Shown one piece after another: positions 1-11,196 of a stretch of DNA of 64,000 bases. The notes beneath the pieces are model-generated. The model worked only from the letters and a program-made list of their open reading frames with translations. It had not been told where the DNA came from and ran no database searches. Both the position numbers and the translations under genes were made by a program. The stretch's first letter is position 1. Each line of letters opens with the position of its first letter. The stretch is from NCBI GenBank assembly GCA_021432635.1, contig MU270016.1, positions 776,324 through 840,323 of the forward strand, read 5' to 3'. The DNA is from Thozetella sp. PMI_491. Lineage: Eukaryota; Ascomycota; Sordariomycetes; Chaetosphaeriales; Chaetosphaeriaceae.

Positions 1-720
1 AGTAGTAAGCTCCTATTTAAGCTAGGTAGCTTTTTAGGTGTCTATAGGTACTATTAAAAAGCTAGAGCTAGTTAAGCCTTAGCTTTTCTTGTCCTTTAAT
101 AGGGGTTATAATAATATTAGTAGTAGTATATATAATATATAAATCACTTTTAAGTTAGGGTATTTAGGTAGTGCTAATATATAGTTTACTGATAAGTTTT
201 TTTATCTGGGCAAAGTCTCTTTTTATACTGATGTATTTAGTATCGTCTCTATTATTATCAGCGTCTTTTATTTCTTAGTCAAGGCTATACTAAGTAAGGG
301 CCTTTTCCTTTTTCTTGTTAGACTTACTAGAGTTATAGCTACTAGTAGATAAGATATTTTTACTAGATATATTAATTATAGAACATTGTTAATTACACTT
401 ATCTTATCCTTTAAAAGAGAGCAATTAATATATTATAACACTAAGATCTTAAGGTTAGTATTCTTAATATATAGGGGATTCTTTCTTAAGATAGGGAGGG
501 TAGAGATAAGTAGAGTATTAATTAACTAAGAGGGTATAAAATCTAGAGTATAAGCTAAGGTAGCTTGAATAGATTAATTGCTAAAGAGTAAAGGCTAACT
601 GATCTATCTAGGTAGAGACTATAGTCTTATATACTAGGTTGCTCTTTATAGCTTATTTTAGATCACCAAAGGCCTAGAGCTTCTAGGTAATCTAGGAGCT
701 CTAGGCTCACTAAGGGCTAG
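1..720. repeat. AT-rich decayed repeat, RIP-like
   Basis: The stretch is made mostly of A and T, very rich in TA steps (tagtag, tatata runs) and poor in CpA/TpG, with stops in every frame and no open frame of useful length. This is how repeats hit by repeat-induced point mutation look in ascomycetes. I cannot name the parent element. A GC-normal stretch (about 721-870) follows abruptly, so the border of the decayed block lies near 720. Confidence 0.7.
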
Positions 721-870
721 GTGCTCCGTAGTAATCCTTCCTGATTGGCGGAACATCTGTGTGGATGCCTGAGGCATCTATTGGGGGTTCTGCCCGTCGT
801 GACCGCTTGCAGTTAAGCACTAGGCCGCGTTGGCAGTCGCGGAGAGGTGGCTGATGCCTTGGTTGTAACA

Positions 871-1233
871 GATCACTTCAAAACACACATAAAATCGAGA
901 ATTTCTTAGCTTTCTAGCACCATTAATTTTTGCTCAAGTATTATATAACTTATACATAGTTATTTATACAGCCACCTATATCTGTTAAGATTTTATTTAA
1001 AAATTTAAAAAATTTTTAGTAAATCTATTGAGAAAATAAAATTAAAGTGGAGAATTCCATTCTCCCCTTTTTTAATTTACAGCCAAGAGAATTTTTAAAA
1101 AGTCTAAAGAAAATAAATATAGGTTTATTATCATCTTTAAAGAGTATAAGCTATATTTGATAATTATCCAATCTAATTTAGTGGTGTTAGAAAGCTAAGA
1201 AATCCTCGATTTTATGTGTGTTTTGAAGTGATC
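871..1233. mobile_element. MITE-like element with 52-bp terminal inverted repeats
   Basis: Bases 871-922 and the reverse complement of 1182-1233 agree at 50 of 52 positions; both ends begin GATCACTTCAAAACACAC. The 259-bp interior is AT-rich and has no coding frame, so this is a non-autonomous element rather than a transposase gene. A CA dinucleotide stands just outside both ends (869-870 and 1234-1235), a possible but weak target duplication. The two mismatches are C-to-T/G-to-A type, so insertion may be fairly recent or only lightly mutated. Confidence 0.85.
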
Positions 1234-1799
1234 CATCCACTTGTATGATCCACCCACATATGGATTACGTTATCCAATTAAACATTTAAGAATGTTCATT
1301 GTGTTCAATAACTTGGCCTTTCCAATTTCCTCACAGACAGTAAACTAGCAACAATACACCAACAATAGGTGCCTAATAACAACTTCATTTGGTGAATATC
1401 CCTAAATCGGGCCGAGGCGAAAGCCTCGTTTTCCTGTCTGCCATCTCCCGTTTTGGCAAAGCAAGGCGTTCTACATGCATGGTGATGAGGGGTAACTATC
1501 GAGACCAATTATGGAAGGATATTCCTGCATTTTCGGACAGAGCGGGCCCGCTCGAACTGACTGCATGTGCCACAGCTGAAGAGAACGGCGCGGGGCTGAA
1601 GAACAGCAGAATGCGAGGCGGGTTGTTGTTCCGATCGTGACCATCTACCAAATGCACCCAGTTATTTTCGTCTTACCTAGTCGGTACCATATCCTTTGTT
1701 CTTCCACGCCTCCCCTCGGCATCCGGTTGTTTAAGGAGGTTCAGATCAGTTCTGCATACCGAGACAATAGAACTTGCTATTGTTAGATACAGTGGCGCA
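1234..1799. other. intergenic, no gene seen
   Basis: Only short chance frames on both strands. It holds the upstream region of the gene at 1800; no clear TATA box was found. Confidence 0.5.
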
Positions 1800-4700
1800 A
1801 TGGATCCAGTCTCTGCCATTGGGGTGGCCTCAGCCGCGCTGACTTTCCTTCAGGTTCTCGCGGGAGGCATCAACAACATCAAGACGATGATGCGGGACGC
1901 GTCCAGCCTAAAAGAGAACTTCAAAGATTTGTTTGGAGAGCTAGATGCGCTGCACGATGTCTTGGAAGCCATGACCGACGAGGTCGAGAACCGGTCGCCT
2001 CTTAGCGATGTGCCTTCATGGTGGAGCCAGCACAGGCTATCAACGCTACTACAGAACGCCACCCGCACAACGACGCGACTAGGCCTTATCCTGCAAGATC
2101 TTAAGCGGCAGCGGAACCCTTTCCCACGCCTATGGCAATATTACCGTGCTCAAGGATATGATCGAGAGGTTAACACGCTCCGGGCTCGCATGTCACTATA
2201 CATCGTGTCGCTGCAAGTGCCTGTCTTCATCTCTAGATAGTAAGCACTCTAATCATATACGTCGACTACATAAGGAAGTAAGGGGAAATTACTAACTTCA
2301 ACTAGCAATGTGCTCGCAGCACAATCACGAAGTCTAGGTAGCAGGCAGGAGGAAGCGACAAGCCAGTTGACAACACAGCTTTCACACGTGCAAATGTGCA
2401 TCGCGCGGGTTCAAGAGGATAATCAGGCTATCCTCCTACGAATTGATATGCTAGCACGCTCTTCGGTTCGCTCATCGGTCGCTAGCTGGCGCAGTCAACC
2501 GTTGAAAGTTGACCACTGCGCGGGGGCAGATGTTCACGACGAAGAGGAGGATAATAACGAAGGAGCGTCAGACGCCGGAATAAGCATCATGAGAGACCGG
2601 GAGACAAGTGAGGACAGCCAGGAGCTGATCGAGGTAGTGGAAAGCCTTTCAAGAAGCGCTACCACGGTCAGTACGCGGGGATCGTCCACGCGGAGCCTGT
2701 CAACGAACCGAAGCAGAGCTATCCGGTCTGGTGATGGGCGCTCCGGCCGATCTTCCGCCTCGGCTCACGGTTTGCACCAGCAGAGCCTAGCACAGGGCTC
2801 CGACACCTCAGTAGTGCATGCAAATGTCTCGGTGCAAGGCGTTCCGCTTAGCAGTATCCGGCGCGAGACGATCGCAAACTGGGCTGGGGAAGTTTTACCC
2901 AGCGTGGACGAGGCCAACGAGGTCGCCGCTATGTCTCGGTCATCGATACCCCCCTCAGAGCTGTTGGAGTCGCTCAATACCCAAGACCAGCGTCGCTTCC
3001 TGATAGACCGACGAGACTCGTCGATGCCAAGTCTATCCTCGACCGTGTCCACACTGACCCCGCAGGATTCGCTCAGTTTGCTCTCTCCGAGCACAACGCC
3101 GAGATGGGAACAGCAGCTAGTGGAGCAGCAGACGCCCGCCCCGGCAGAGGTTGATATAGTTGCGAGTGAAGCCGACACGGCGGACTCTGACACGGTCATT
3201 GCGGCGCAAGTGGGCAACGACCGGCTTGAACACGCCCTAGGGCTCGTTCGGCAGGGCAAGTTCCAACAAGCTATCGTGCATATGAAAACACTTATGCGGG
3301 ACATAAACGTAGCTTCAGATTGGACCGACACAGTGGTAGACTCTCTAGTGCACGCTTATGTCCAAACGGACCCTATTGGGCCAGACGCCACCGCCATGGC
3401 GGAGCAGTACGCGCAAATCAACAATCGGCTGGCCATGGCAGTGTATACCGAAGGGAAGCGCCGGGTAGGGCTGATGAGTGACGTCGGGGTCACAAACTGG
3501 CTGCAATGGGCTTTCCATGCCTTTGGTCGGTGGTATGCGGCTAATAGCGGATTAGACGAGCGCACGACACGGTGCTACGATGACTGCAAGGTCCAGTATG
3601 CACTGGTGCTGCTGAGCAAGGACCCAACAAGCACCGAAGCGGAGTCAATTCTCAAGGGGGTCCAAGACCGCCCCTCTGTGCAGCGCGATGTGCGCCTGCT
3701 TGCGATGCAGGCGCTGGCGGGGCTAGACTTCGCGCGTGGCAGCACCGAGCAGCTGGCAGCGGTGCAGACCTCGGAGCGGATGGTCTGGATCCTGTACAAG
3801 GAATTCGGCCTGGTGTCGAGAGTGACGCAGATGGCGATAGTGCGGTTAGTCAACACCTGTTTTGAGCTGCGGGATGCGCGTGGCGATCAGTGGGCGCAGC
3901 GCATCGATATCGACCTGCCAGGTCTGGACCGCTGCACCCGCTTCCGCGTTGCCCTGCTGCAACTACAGCACCTACACGATCTAGACAACGCCGAAGAGGC
4001 GGGCGACCACCTAAGCAAGTTCCTGACTCGTTATTACAAATACGATCTAGGATGGACCGAATTTCCGAGTTGTGCAGACTGCATTGCCGCCAACTCCGCC
4101 GTCGTCCTCGAAGGCCACTCCTCGACCCTCGTGCAGTGTGACAAAACTAGTGGTCGTGCCAAAGAAATCCTCACCCATAAAGATGCCCGCACCGTTGTGA
4201 ACACCACAAGCCAGACGAAGGGACCTCCTAGCAGCACTACTCTATCTACGTCTACGACTTTCTCAGCCTTACACTTCCTGGCTGGTGCATCGCCCCGCGC
4301 CGCTCCTCGCGCGTCGTGCGCCCCCGAGCTGCTCGACATCTCCACCCTGCTAAAAAGGCGTGAAGTCGCCATGCCTACGTGGGATTGCTGGTTTTCATAC
4401 GCGACTAATGGTATTTCAGGCTCTGTGAGGCCGCTAACACTCGCCGTGCTATATGGCAAGGCTAAGCTGGTCGACATCTTTCTGGCACCTCTCCAACACC
4501 AACAGCATAATTGGCTGCTGGCTCGCTACAAATCGGAGATAGATTTACTGCTCCTCGGCATGATCTGGGGTGCACATGGCTCGAGGAAACCCTCCCCCAA
4601 GCAGACAGAATGCCTCCGCAGGGTCATCAATCTGCTACCCTCGGACTGGCAGCGGAACCTTGTCTGCCACCAACGCATTCTACTCTACCCTTCTATCTTG

Positions 4701-5120
4701 TATATGCTCCTACAGAGCCAGGCATCACGAGGTGAATCTCTAAGTTGGGTCAGTGGCCTTCTTATAAACACACTGAGCCCAAGCCGCGCCAGCCTCGTTC
4801 GCTATCCTCGGCTCAACATAACCGACAGTGCTGCTCGCGACTGGTTAGAAACTACCTATGACACAGCCAAGGTGCTTTTAGACCACGGCGCAAACGCGAA
4901 CGAGCGTAGCAGTGATGGCCACAGCGCGCTCTACACGGCAAATAGTTGGAGATCGTTTTGGCGTCAAGGCCCTTATACTTTCCATGACAGACCCAAGATG
5001 GCGAAAAGTATATCCGACCAACTTAGCCGCATCATTGACTTATTAAAGAGCCACGGAGGCGAGTACCTCTACTCAGAACTTCCTATTATTGTCAGATTTA
5101 CGGAAGCCCGGCGGGAGTGA
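1800..5120 (+). CDS. HeLo-like N-terminal domain / ankyrin protein, NLR-like
   Basis: Two exons, 1800-2239 and 2306-5120; the 66-bp intron has GTAAGC, an ACTAAC branch site and TAG, and splicing joins the frames as a 1084-residue protein. The first ~150 residues (MDPVSAIGVASAALTFLQV start) are of the helical type that heads many fungal NLR and ankyrin proteins (HeLo_like_N family). A Ser/Thr-rich low-complexity part follows (about 170-430), then a helical, TPR-like part, and near the C-terminus ankyrin-like helices (AKVLLDHGANANERSSDGHS). There is no visible NB-ARC or NACHT P-loop. Known relatives take part in non-self recognition and regulated cell death; that role here is inference. The ankyrin repeats are few and degenerate. 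Confidence 0.75.
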
Positions 5121-6301
5121 ACCTTGGAAAGACCGCGCACTACCAACAATAGTAGAGGAGTGTCTAGATACCATACAGAAGTCGCCTACAGAATCATGAA
5201 CTTTCTTAGCACAGAGCCAAGGCCCTTATAGGTTTACCAGTGCCAATATGCCAACCCGGCCAGTTATCCTTCCTGGCTAGTAGCAACTTGCCCTTCCCGC
5301 TACAAATAAATGACATGGTTTCCGCCCTTTTAGAGTTACTCAGGTCAAGTTCATCTATATCTAAGCGCTGCAAATTATCTCTGAAGTATGCTGTGCTGGG
5401 TTTCTCGGCTCGGGCCAAATTGTCATTCACTACTCGAGATATTGGAGTTACACCCCATTAGTACACGGCATAAGGGGTCTCCAGGGGAAGGTATTCTTTC
5501 CCGAGATGACACTCGCGCTCGATATGGTCAAATCAATCCAGGCACGTAGAAAGTAAATCTTAATTTCCAAAACTCCTACTCCAAGGCTGACGGATCATAC
5601 TGGAATGGAAAAAGATAGACAACGACTGCGGTAGCGAACGAAAGTATGAAAGATAGTTGGTAATGAAGGATTTCCTTATCTCTGTCACATGCGGTTCAAT
5701 ACTGGCGTCTTGCAGGCACAGCCACGAGGCAGATTCCGGAGGCGTTTATGCAAGTCCAGTCCGCCTATCGCCTTGCAAAAACGTAGTGGCCACTGATAAG
5801 CAAACCCCGCATCGATCCTGCAGGTTGCTGAATATGGCTGGGCTAAGCTTTTCAAGAAGCTCCCAGAAGATAATCTTGATCATAGGCGATAAGTGGGTTC
5901 CCCAGTCCTTCTCTTTCTTCTGAGTGCGGATCCTTGATCATGACGCCTAGTTTAAGACTCTTCTTTCAACTCATGGCGGTTAAATATGGTTCTTGTCTTG
6001 ACTATTCCCAGCCAATACCTCTCAGTAGATAATACAGAAGGTGTTTAAATCGTGTGGTCATTTACACAAATTATGAATCGCTGAGGATATAGTTAAATAC
6101 ATATACCGGCCGGTACCCTCCCCCACCATTATACACCTGTTACATGTCTCCCATGTCATTCACACTGTTGTTCGGAGATGTTCACTCTATCTACACACTG
6201 TAGGCTCGCTTGGGGCTTGACTTTGTCAAATGGCACTCCTTTATTAAACCCTGCCAGGTCTAAGCCGGAGTGAGTCGTATATCTCTACCCTGGGGTGAGG
6301 T
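5121..6301. other. intergenic, no gene seen
   Basis: About 1.2 kb between convergent genes. Short frames of 70-90 codons occur on both strands but lack start context, splice partners or recognisable motifs. Downstream ends of both neighbours lie here. Confidence 0.5.
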
Positions 6302-8688
6302 TCAAGTGCGGCCGTCCTTGGAATCCAGGTCCATTGAGTCAATCCTAGACAGACGTTGTCGTACAGGTGATCTCCGAGGATCTTGCGAAAACGCTGATAC
6401 GAAGGATGAGCGACGAGAGCTGGGGTCCAAGTAGACTGATGCGGCCTTGCCGTTGCTAGGACTACGGTGTGGTCGGTCATCCATGTATTTCTCGGTCTCC
6501 TTGTAGGTATAATACGCTGTTTCCGTTTCGTTATACTGGCCCATCTCAATCTCGAATCTGTCCGAGAAATCTTGCCGATCCTCTGGCGTCGGAAACTCGA
6601 GTTCCAAGTATTTGCATTCTGCCGACTTGAGTATAGTTCTGTCATATTCATCGCCGTTGCCAAGTTTGCGGAATGTTGAGAGATTCCAATCACTAGCCGG
6701 TGAATCTTCTGTCGATATGTAGCGAATTTCGAAATTCTTTCGGGCACGGTGCTGAATTACTAGCCTCGGGCAATCATCGGTAGAAGAACAGCGACAAGAA
6801 CTTGGATCAATCTCGTGGTCACGACTCACTTGCGGCTGTTAGTCCTTAACGATTCAAGATTACTTATTATTCAACTTACAGTCCATATAGTAGAGCACGT
6901 GAGTTGCGCCGGATTTCCCAAAGAACATAATGGCTGGAGGTGCTGGAGGTTGAAGTTCGAGGTGTTTCCCATGTGTTCGGCCAACCTCCCTGACAAAGCT
7001 ACTAGTATACGATGGGGCAATACTCGGAGCTGTTCTGTTTCTAGATTTGTGAAACAGAGATTCGGGTGGACTTGGGGGTGTTGCAACGGCTCTCTCTCCT
7101 AGTTGTGCCGCTAAGAGTGCTGAGTCGAAGAGCGGTTGTGCTGCTAAGAGTGAAGTGTCGAAGGGGGCTGCCTGGTCCTCTAGAAGCTTTTCAACGAGTG
7201 GGTTCCAGCGCAAGATCTGGACACAACCAAGCATCTTCAGTTTCCTAGATGACGGACGAAATCTCAACTTCTTAGCTTCCACGGGCTTTTGCGCACTCCA
7301 TGTGACCCCCATTTGGTGTTCCTTGACTTCGTAGCCTGTGACTGCTTGCTGAAATAACCACGCATCTTGCAAGCCTTTCAGGTTGTAGGTAAGAGGGACT
7401 CGAGATCCTTCGTGATAGATCTGAACGGTATTGGCATGCTCTGATTCGGGGTCCAGGACCGTATAGAGCGCAATAAACCTGTCAATGCGTGCGTTGAAGC
7501 GGACCTCCCCCCGGTGGTGTCGCGAGAGGCGAACTTGCCCGTTCGTCTCTTCGGTGGGGACGATACGTAGGCACATCCTGTCATTTTGGAATATGAGAAG
7601 GCTCTCAGGGGTGACCAGAGAAAGAGTTAGAATATGCTCCTCGTCATCCTCTTTATCAGTCGGGGACACGATTTGCCTCAGTACTGGAGGGTCCCAGATG
7701 AGAAATGGCTCGTTGCTCTCTTTCTGGAGGTCCAAAAGCTCTTTCTCGTCGATTTCGGCTCCACGAGTATGACTTGATGTCTGCAAATCAAGGCTGATAT
7801 CTAATTCGATATTGGAGATCAATCGTCGGAAGGGTGAACCGGGACGGTGGCGAGGATAGTAGCTACCGGCTCGTAGCGTATTGATAATCCACTGACATTT
7901 AAACAGGGTGAGGTAGCGGTGGATGATCCGTCGCTTTGGGTCCGTGATTTTGTCATGATGTTCGCGGCCCGAGTAATGGCGGCAAAGGATGTCGCAACCT
8001 GCTTTCATAGGAATGTCTCGGGGATCGGGGACGGTGGGGGGCGGGTTGATTGTTATATTAGTTGCGAATACGTCACGAAGCCATGAGGGCACGAGTTCAG
8101 ATGCCTGTGCCCTCAACTCTGGCCTCTGCGACCTGCTCCACTCTACAACCTCGGAAAGATCTCGCCGGATCGCCACCAGTAGATCTGTATCGACAGGTTT
8201 GCTGATCAATGATAGCCTCTGGGTGTGGAATTGGATCTCGCGGCACAATCCATCGACTTTAGCGGGTGTCGTTGTCGCCCACACGATGTTTGTCACAAAC
8301 CCCGCGCGGTCTTTCTTCAACCCGATATATTTGCGATCGTTCAGGAGGTCCTTGCACCTTTCGAGGGTGTCGAGAAAATTGCCGGCCACGTCTTGCAGCT
8401 CCTGTTCAAGATTGCCACTCCTGCGCTCCTGGGGGTCAAGTTCGTCGATGGCGCTTTGGATGCTATCCTGGACGCGACCGATCTGTATTTGTAGGCCGTT
8501 GATGTCGCGCCCGAACTTTCGGTATCGCTGATCTGCAATGAATGCGTTGATTAGCATCTCTCGGCAGAGGATGGTTTAGGTTCCAGCGACATACCTGCGG
8601 TATTATTTTTATCGAAGCAGTTGTCCCAAATCCATTTGCAGATCTTGATCGCCTCGAGAATATCGGAGGGTGACAGGCCCATCGACAT
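6302..8688 (-). CDS. orphan protein with NLR-type helical N-terminus
   Basis: Three exons on the minus strand, 8688-8595, 8532-6880 and 6828-6302, give 757 residues. Intron 1 (62 bp) has GTATGT..CAG. Intron 2 is only 51 bp, has GTAAGT and ACTAAC, and must use an AAG acceptor because the nearer CAG sits directly on the branch site and breaks the frame. The N-terminus (MSMGLSPSDILEAIKICKW) and the heptad-like helices to about residue 150 resemble the helical heads of fungal SesA/HeLo-type proteins. The rest (about 200-560, basic, with DPKRR and many charged stretches) I do not recognise; the last ~175 residues are acidic and Ser/Arg-rich. It is divergent from the permease at 9179. A function in cell-death signalling is possible but unproven. 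Confidence 0.7.
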
Positions 8689-9178
8689 CGTCGCCTGGAA
8701 CGCCTTCGTCACTGGAAGACGGTACAGCGGCGGGCGGATCACTCGGTGTACAACGCGGATTCATGCAGGGTTCTAGTGGGTTGCCGTCTGGAGCCTTTGA
8801 GTCTTGGCCTTTGGAGGGGGGCGACGTGGTCACGCGGGCTATGTTGTGCCCGGAGGCCTAGTCTCGTCAGCCGCACCAGCTACCCACCCTCACAGCCATG
8901 ACAATATTTCTTTGTCCGATGCGCCATTGGCAGATTTTTAATGGTGGTGCATCTGGGGCTTAAGACAACTGGCTGTCCAAGCTTCCGCCACAGCGCCATA
9001 CTTTGCGCACAGTTATCAGCTACCAGAATGGTGGCAGCCACGGAGCCTCGCACCATCGACGGTGTAAGTAAGAATTTATTTTAACCATAGATACGGCGCG
9101 CCGCCCCGAGGCAGAAAGCATCCCTTTGCACTCCCCATCCCAAATCAATGCTGCCGGACAGAACGGTGCACTGTTCTG
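8689..9178. promoter_or_regulatory. shared upstream region of two divergent genes
   Basis: The 490 bp separate the starts of the minus-strand orphan (8688) and the plus-strand permease (9179), so both promoters must lie here. No individual site can be named with confidence. Confidence 0.45.
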
Positions 9179-11075
9179 ATGTCTACCTTACCATCGGCCA
9201 GAAAGCCCGCCATCGACCCTGCCGAGCGTGAGCGGTATCTCAACAGACATGGCGTAACGGAAAGAGCTCCCCCGCGCAAAGGCCGGCTTGGTCGTTTCAC
9301 CGTCGTTTGTCTCGTTTTGAACAGAACTATTGGTGAGTGCACAAGAGCTTCGATGGTAGGATGTTTACGCTCAAAGTCGCTAATAAGGCCCGTGACAGGC
9401 TCAGGCATATTCGTCACTCCTGCTTTGGTTCTCAGCGGAACAGGAAGTGTCGGTGTGTCCCTACTGCTTTGGTCCGTGGGGGGCCTGGTGGCGATATGTG
9501 GCCTTCTTGTCTGGCTAGAGCTGGGCTTGTCTCTCCCCCTGCTCCCTACAGGGGGCCGCGGGGAGCTGAGGGCCGTACCAAGGAGTGGAGGCGAGAAAAA
9601 CTATGTCCGTGACCCGAGTATCCCGCATTTCTTTTTGCTAAACGGCATTTCCTTTTCCTAAACCGAAATACCTTTTGCTAACGCCTCGGCTTTAGCTCGA
9701 GTTTATTTACAAAAGTGCCCGGTCGGGACGGCCAAGATACCTAGTAAAGTGCATATACGGTATCGGTTTTCTAACATTGGGAAACCTGGCTGGAAACGCG
9801 ATCGCGTTTGGAATCTATGTCATGAATGCGGCCGGCCATCCCAACCCCGGCAAAGGCTCTGTTCATGGACTGGCGATTGCGGCTTTATCCGCCGCCGTCT
9901 TGGTGCATGTCCTTTCCCGTCGAGGCGGCATCATCATCAACAACTCCTTTGCGGTCTTGAAAGTGACGCTTCTGATCGCCATATTTGCCATCGGAATGGC
10001 CAAGGCGGCGGGCCGTGATCTTGGCGGTGCCCCGAAGGCAACTTCCAACTTCGACACGGCCCAGTCCTTTAGCGCACCTCGAAATGACCTAGCCAGCTAC
10101 TCGAACTCATTCCTCTTCATTGTGTATACTTACTCGGGATTCGAGCAGCCGTTCTATGTCCTCGCAGAAGTTCGGAGGCCCCGGAAAGTGTTTCCCATGT
10201 ATACGCTCATTGCAATGGGACTCGCCGTGGTTCTCTTCGTTCTCGTTAACATCGCCTATTTATGCGCCGTCCCTCACGATCTCCCGGAAATTGCCGAGCA
10301 GCGCAACATGGCAGTCGTCTTTTTTGGCGAAGTATTTGGCGACGAGCTGGCCAAGCGTGTTATGGCTGGGGCGATTGCCATATCCATTTTCGGCAACATC
10401 CTCGTCATGACATTCACCGCGTCGAGGGTCAAGCAGGAGATTGCGAAAGAGGGCATTTTACCATTCTCACTCTTCTTCGCGACCAGTCACACGACACCTT
10501 TGGCTTGGTGCCTAACCAGAAGAAAAGGGAAACCCGACGACGAACTCCTCGAGCAAGCCCCCATGGCGGCCCTGGGGCTGCATTGGCTTACCTCAACTTT
10601 TCTTGTGGCTGTCACGTCTATGCTCGAACCCGGAGTGGCATATTCGTTTTTGATCTCCATGTACAGTTATGTCATCATCATCCTGATTGGCTTTTTCACC
10701 TCGGCAGGGCTTGTGTATCTGAATCTTATGCCAAGCGTGCAGTGGCAGCCTAACTTCAAGCCCAAGGGCGGCTGGGTCTACGCGGGCGTCTACAGTCTGG
10801 TTTGTGCGTTTATGCTCGTGGCGGCTTTCGTGCCCCCCGAGGCAGATTCGCCATATGGATATAACGCCTCGAAAATCGAATGGTACATTATTCCGGCGAT
10901 TGGTCTCTCGGTACCTTTATGGGGCGTCGCATGGTACCTAGGCTTGAGATTGGTTATGGCAATTCGGGGCAGGGAACTAATTATTGAGCGTACTCCCACC
11001 ACAGAGCCGGATGAAGTTCCAGGCCAGTATGTCATGGTTTCAGAGCGTATTACGCAGGAGTGGCATGTCAAATAG
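9179..11075 (+). CDS. amino acid permease, APC superfamily (methionine-permease-like)
   Basis: Three exons, 9179-9332, 9399-9604 and 9696-11075, give 579 residues. Intron 1 is 66 bp (GTGAGT..CAG). Intron 2 is 91 bp with a weak GTCCGT donor, a GCTAAC branch site and TAG; it restores the frame exactly. Splicing joins NRTIG to SGIFVTPALVLSG, the conserved first helix of LAT/APC transporters that lines the substrate site, and the later EVPRSGGEKNY-like element (here AVPRSGGEKNY) is typical of fungal Mup-type permeases. About twelve hydrophobic helices follow up to residue ~550, with both tails cytosolic. Expected to import amino acids at the plasma membrane by proton symport; methionine is a guess from family resemblance. 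Confidence 0.88.
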
Positions 11076-11196
11076 ACATCACAGAATATAGAAAGTCCAT
11101 AGCTTAAGCAATTTGTAGGATACATAGATGCTTGTTTCACAAGATACTATTTGACTCGTCCAAGACTCCATTTATATGTGCTCGAGACTACGAGCC

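Noticed and set aside
2765-3331. Minus-strand 188-codon frame inside the ankyrin gene
   Set aside because: It is the antisense shadow of the Ser/Thr-rich part of the coding exon, with no motif of its own.
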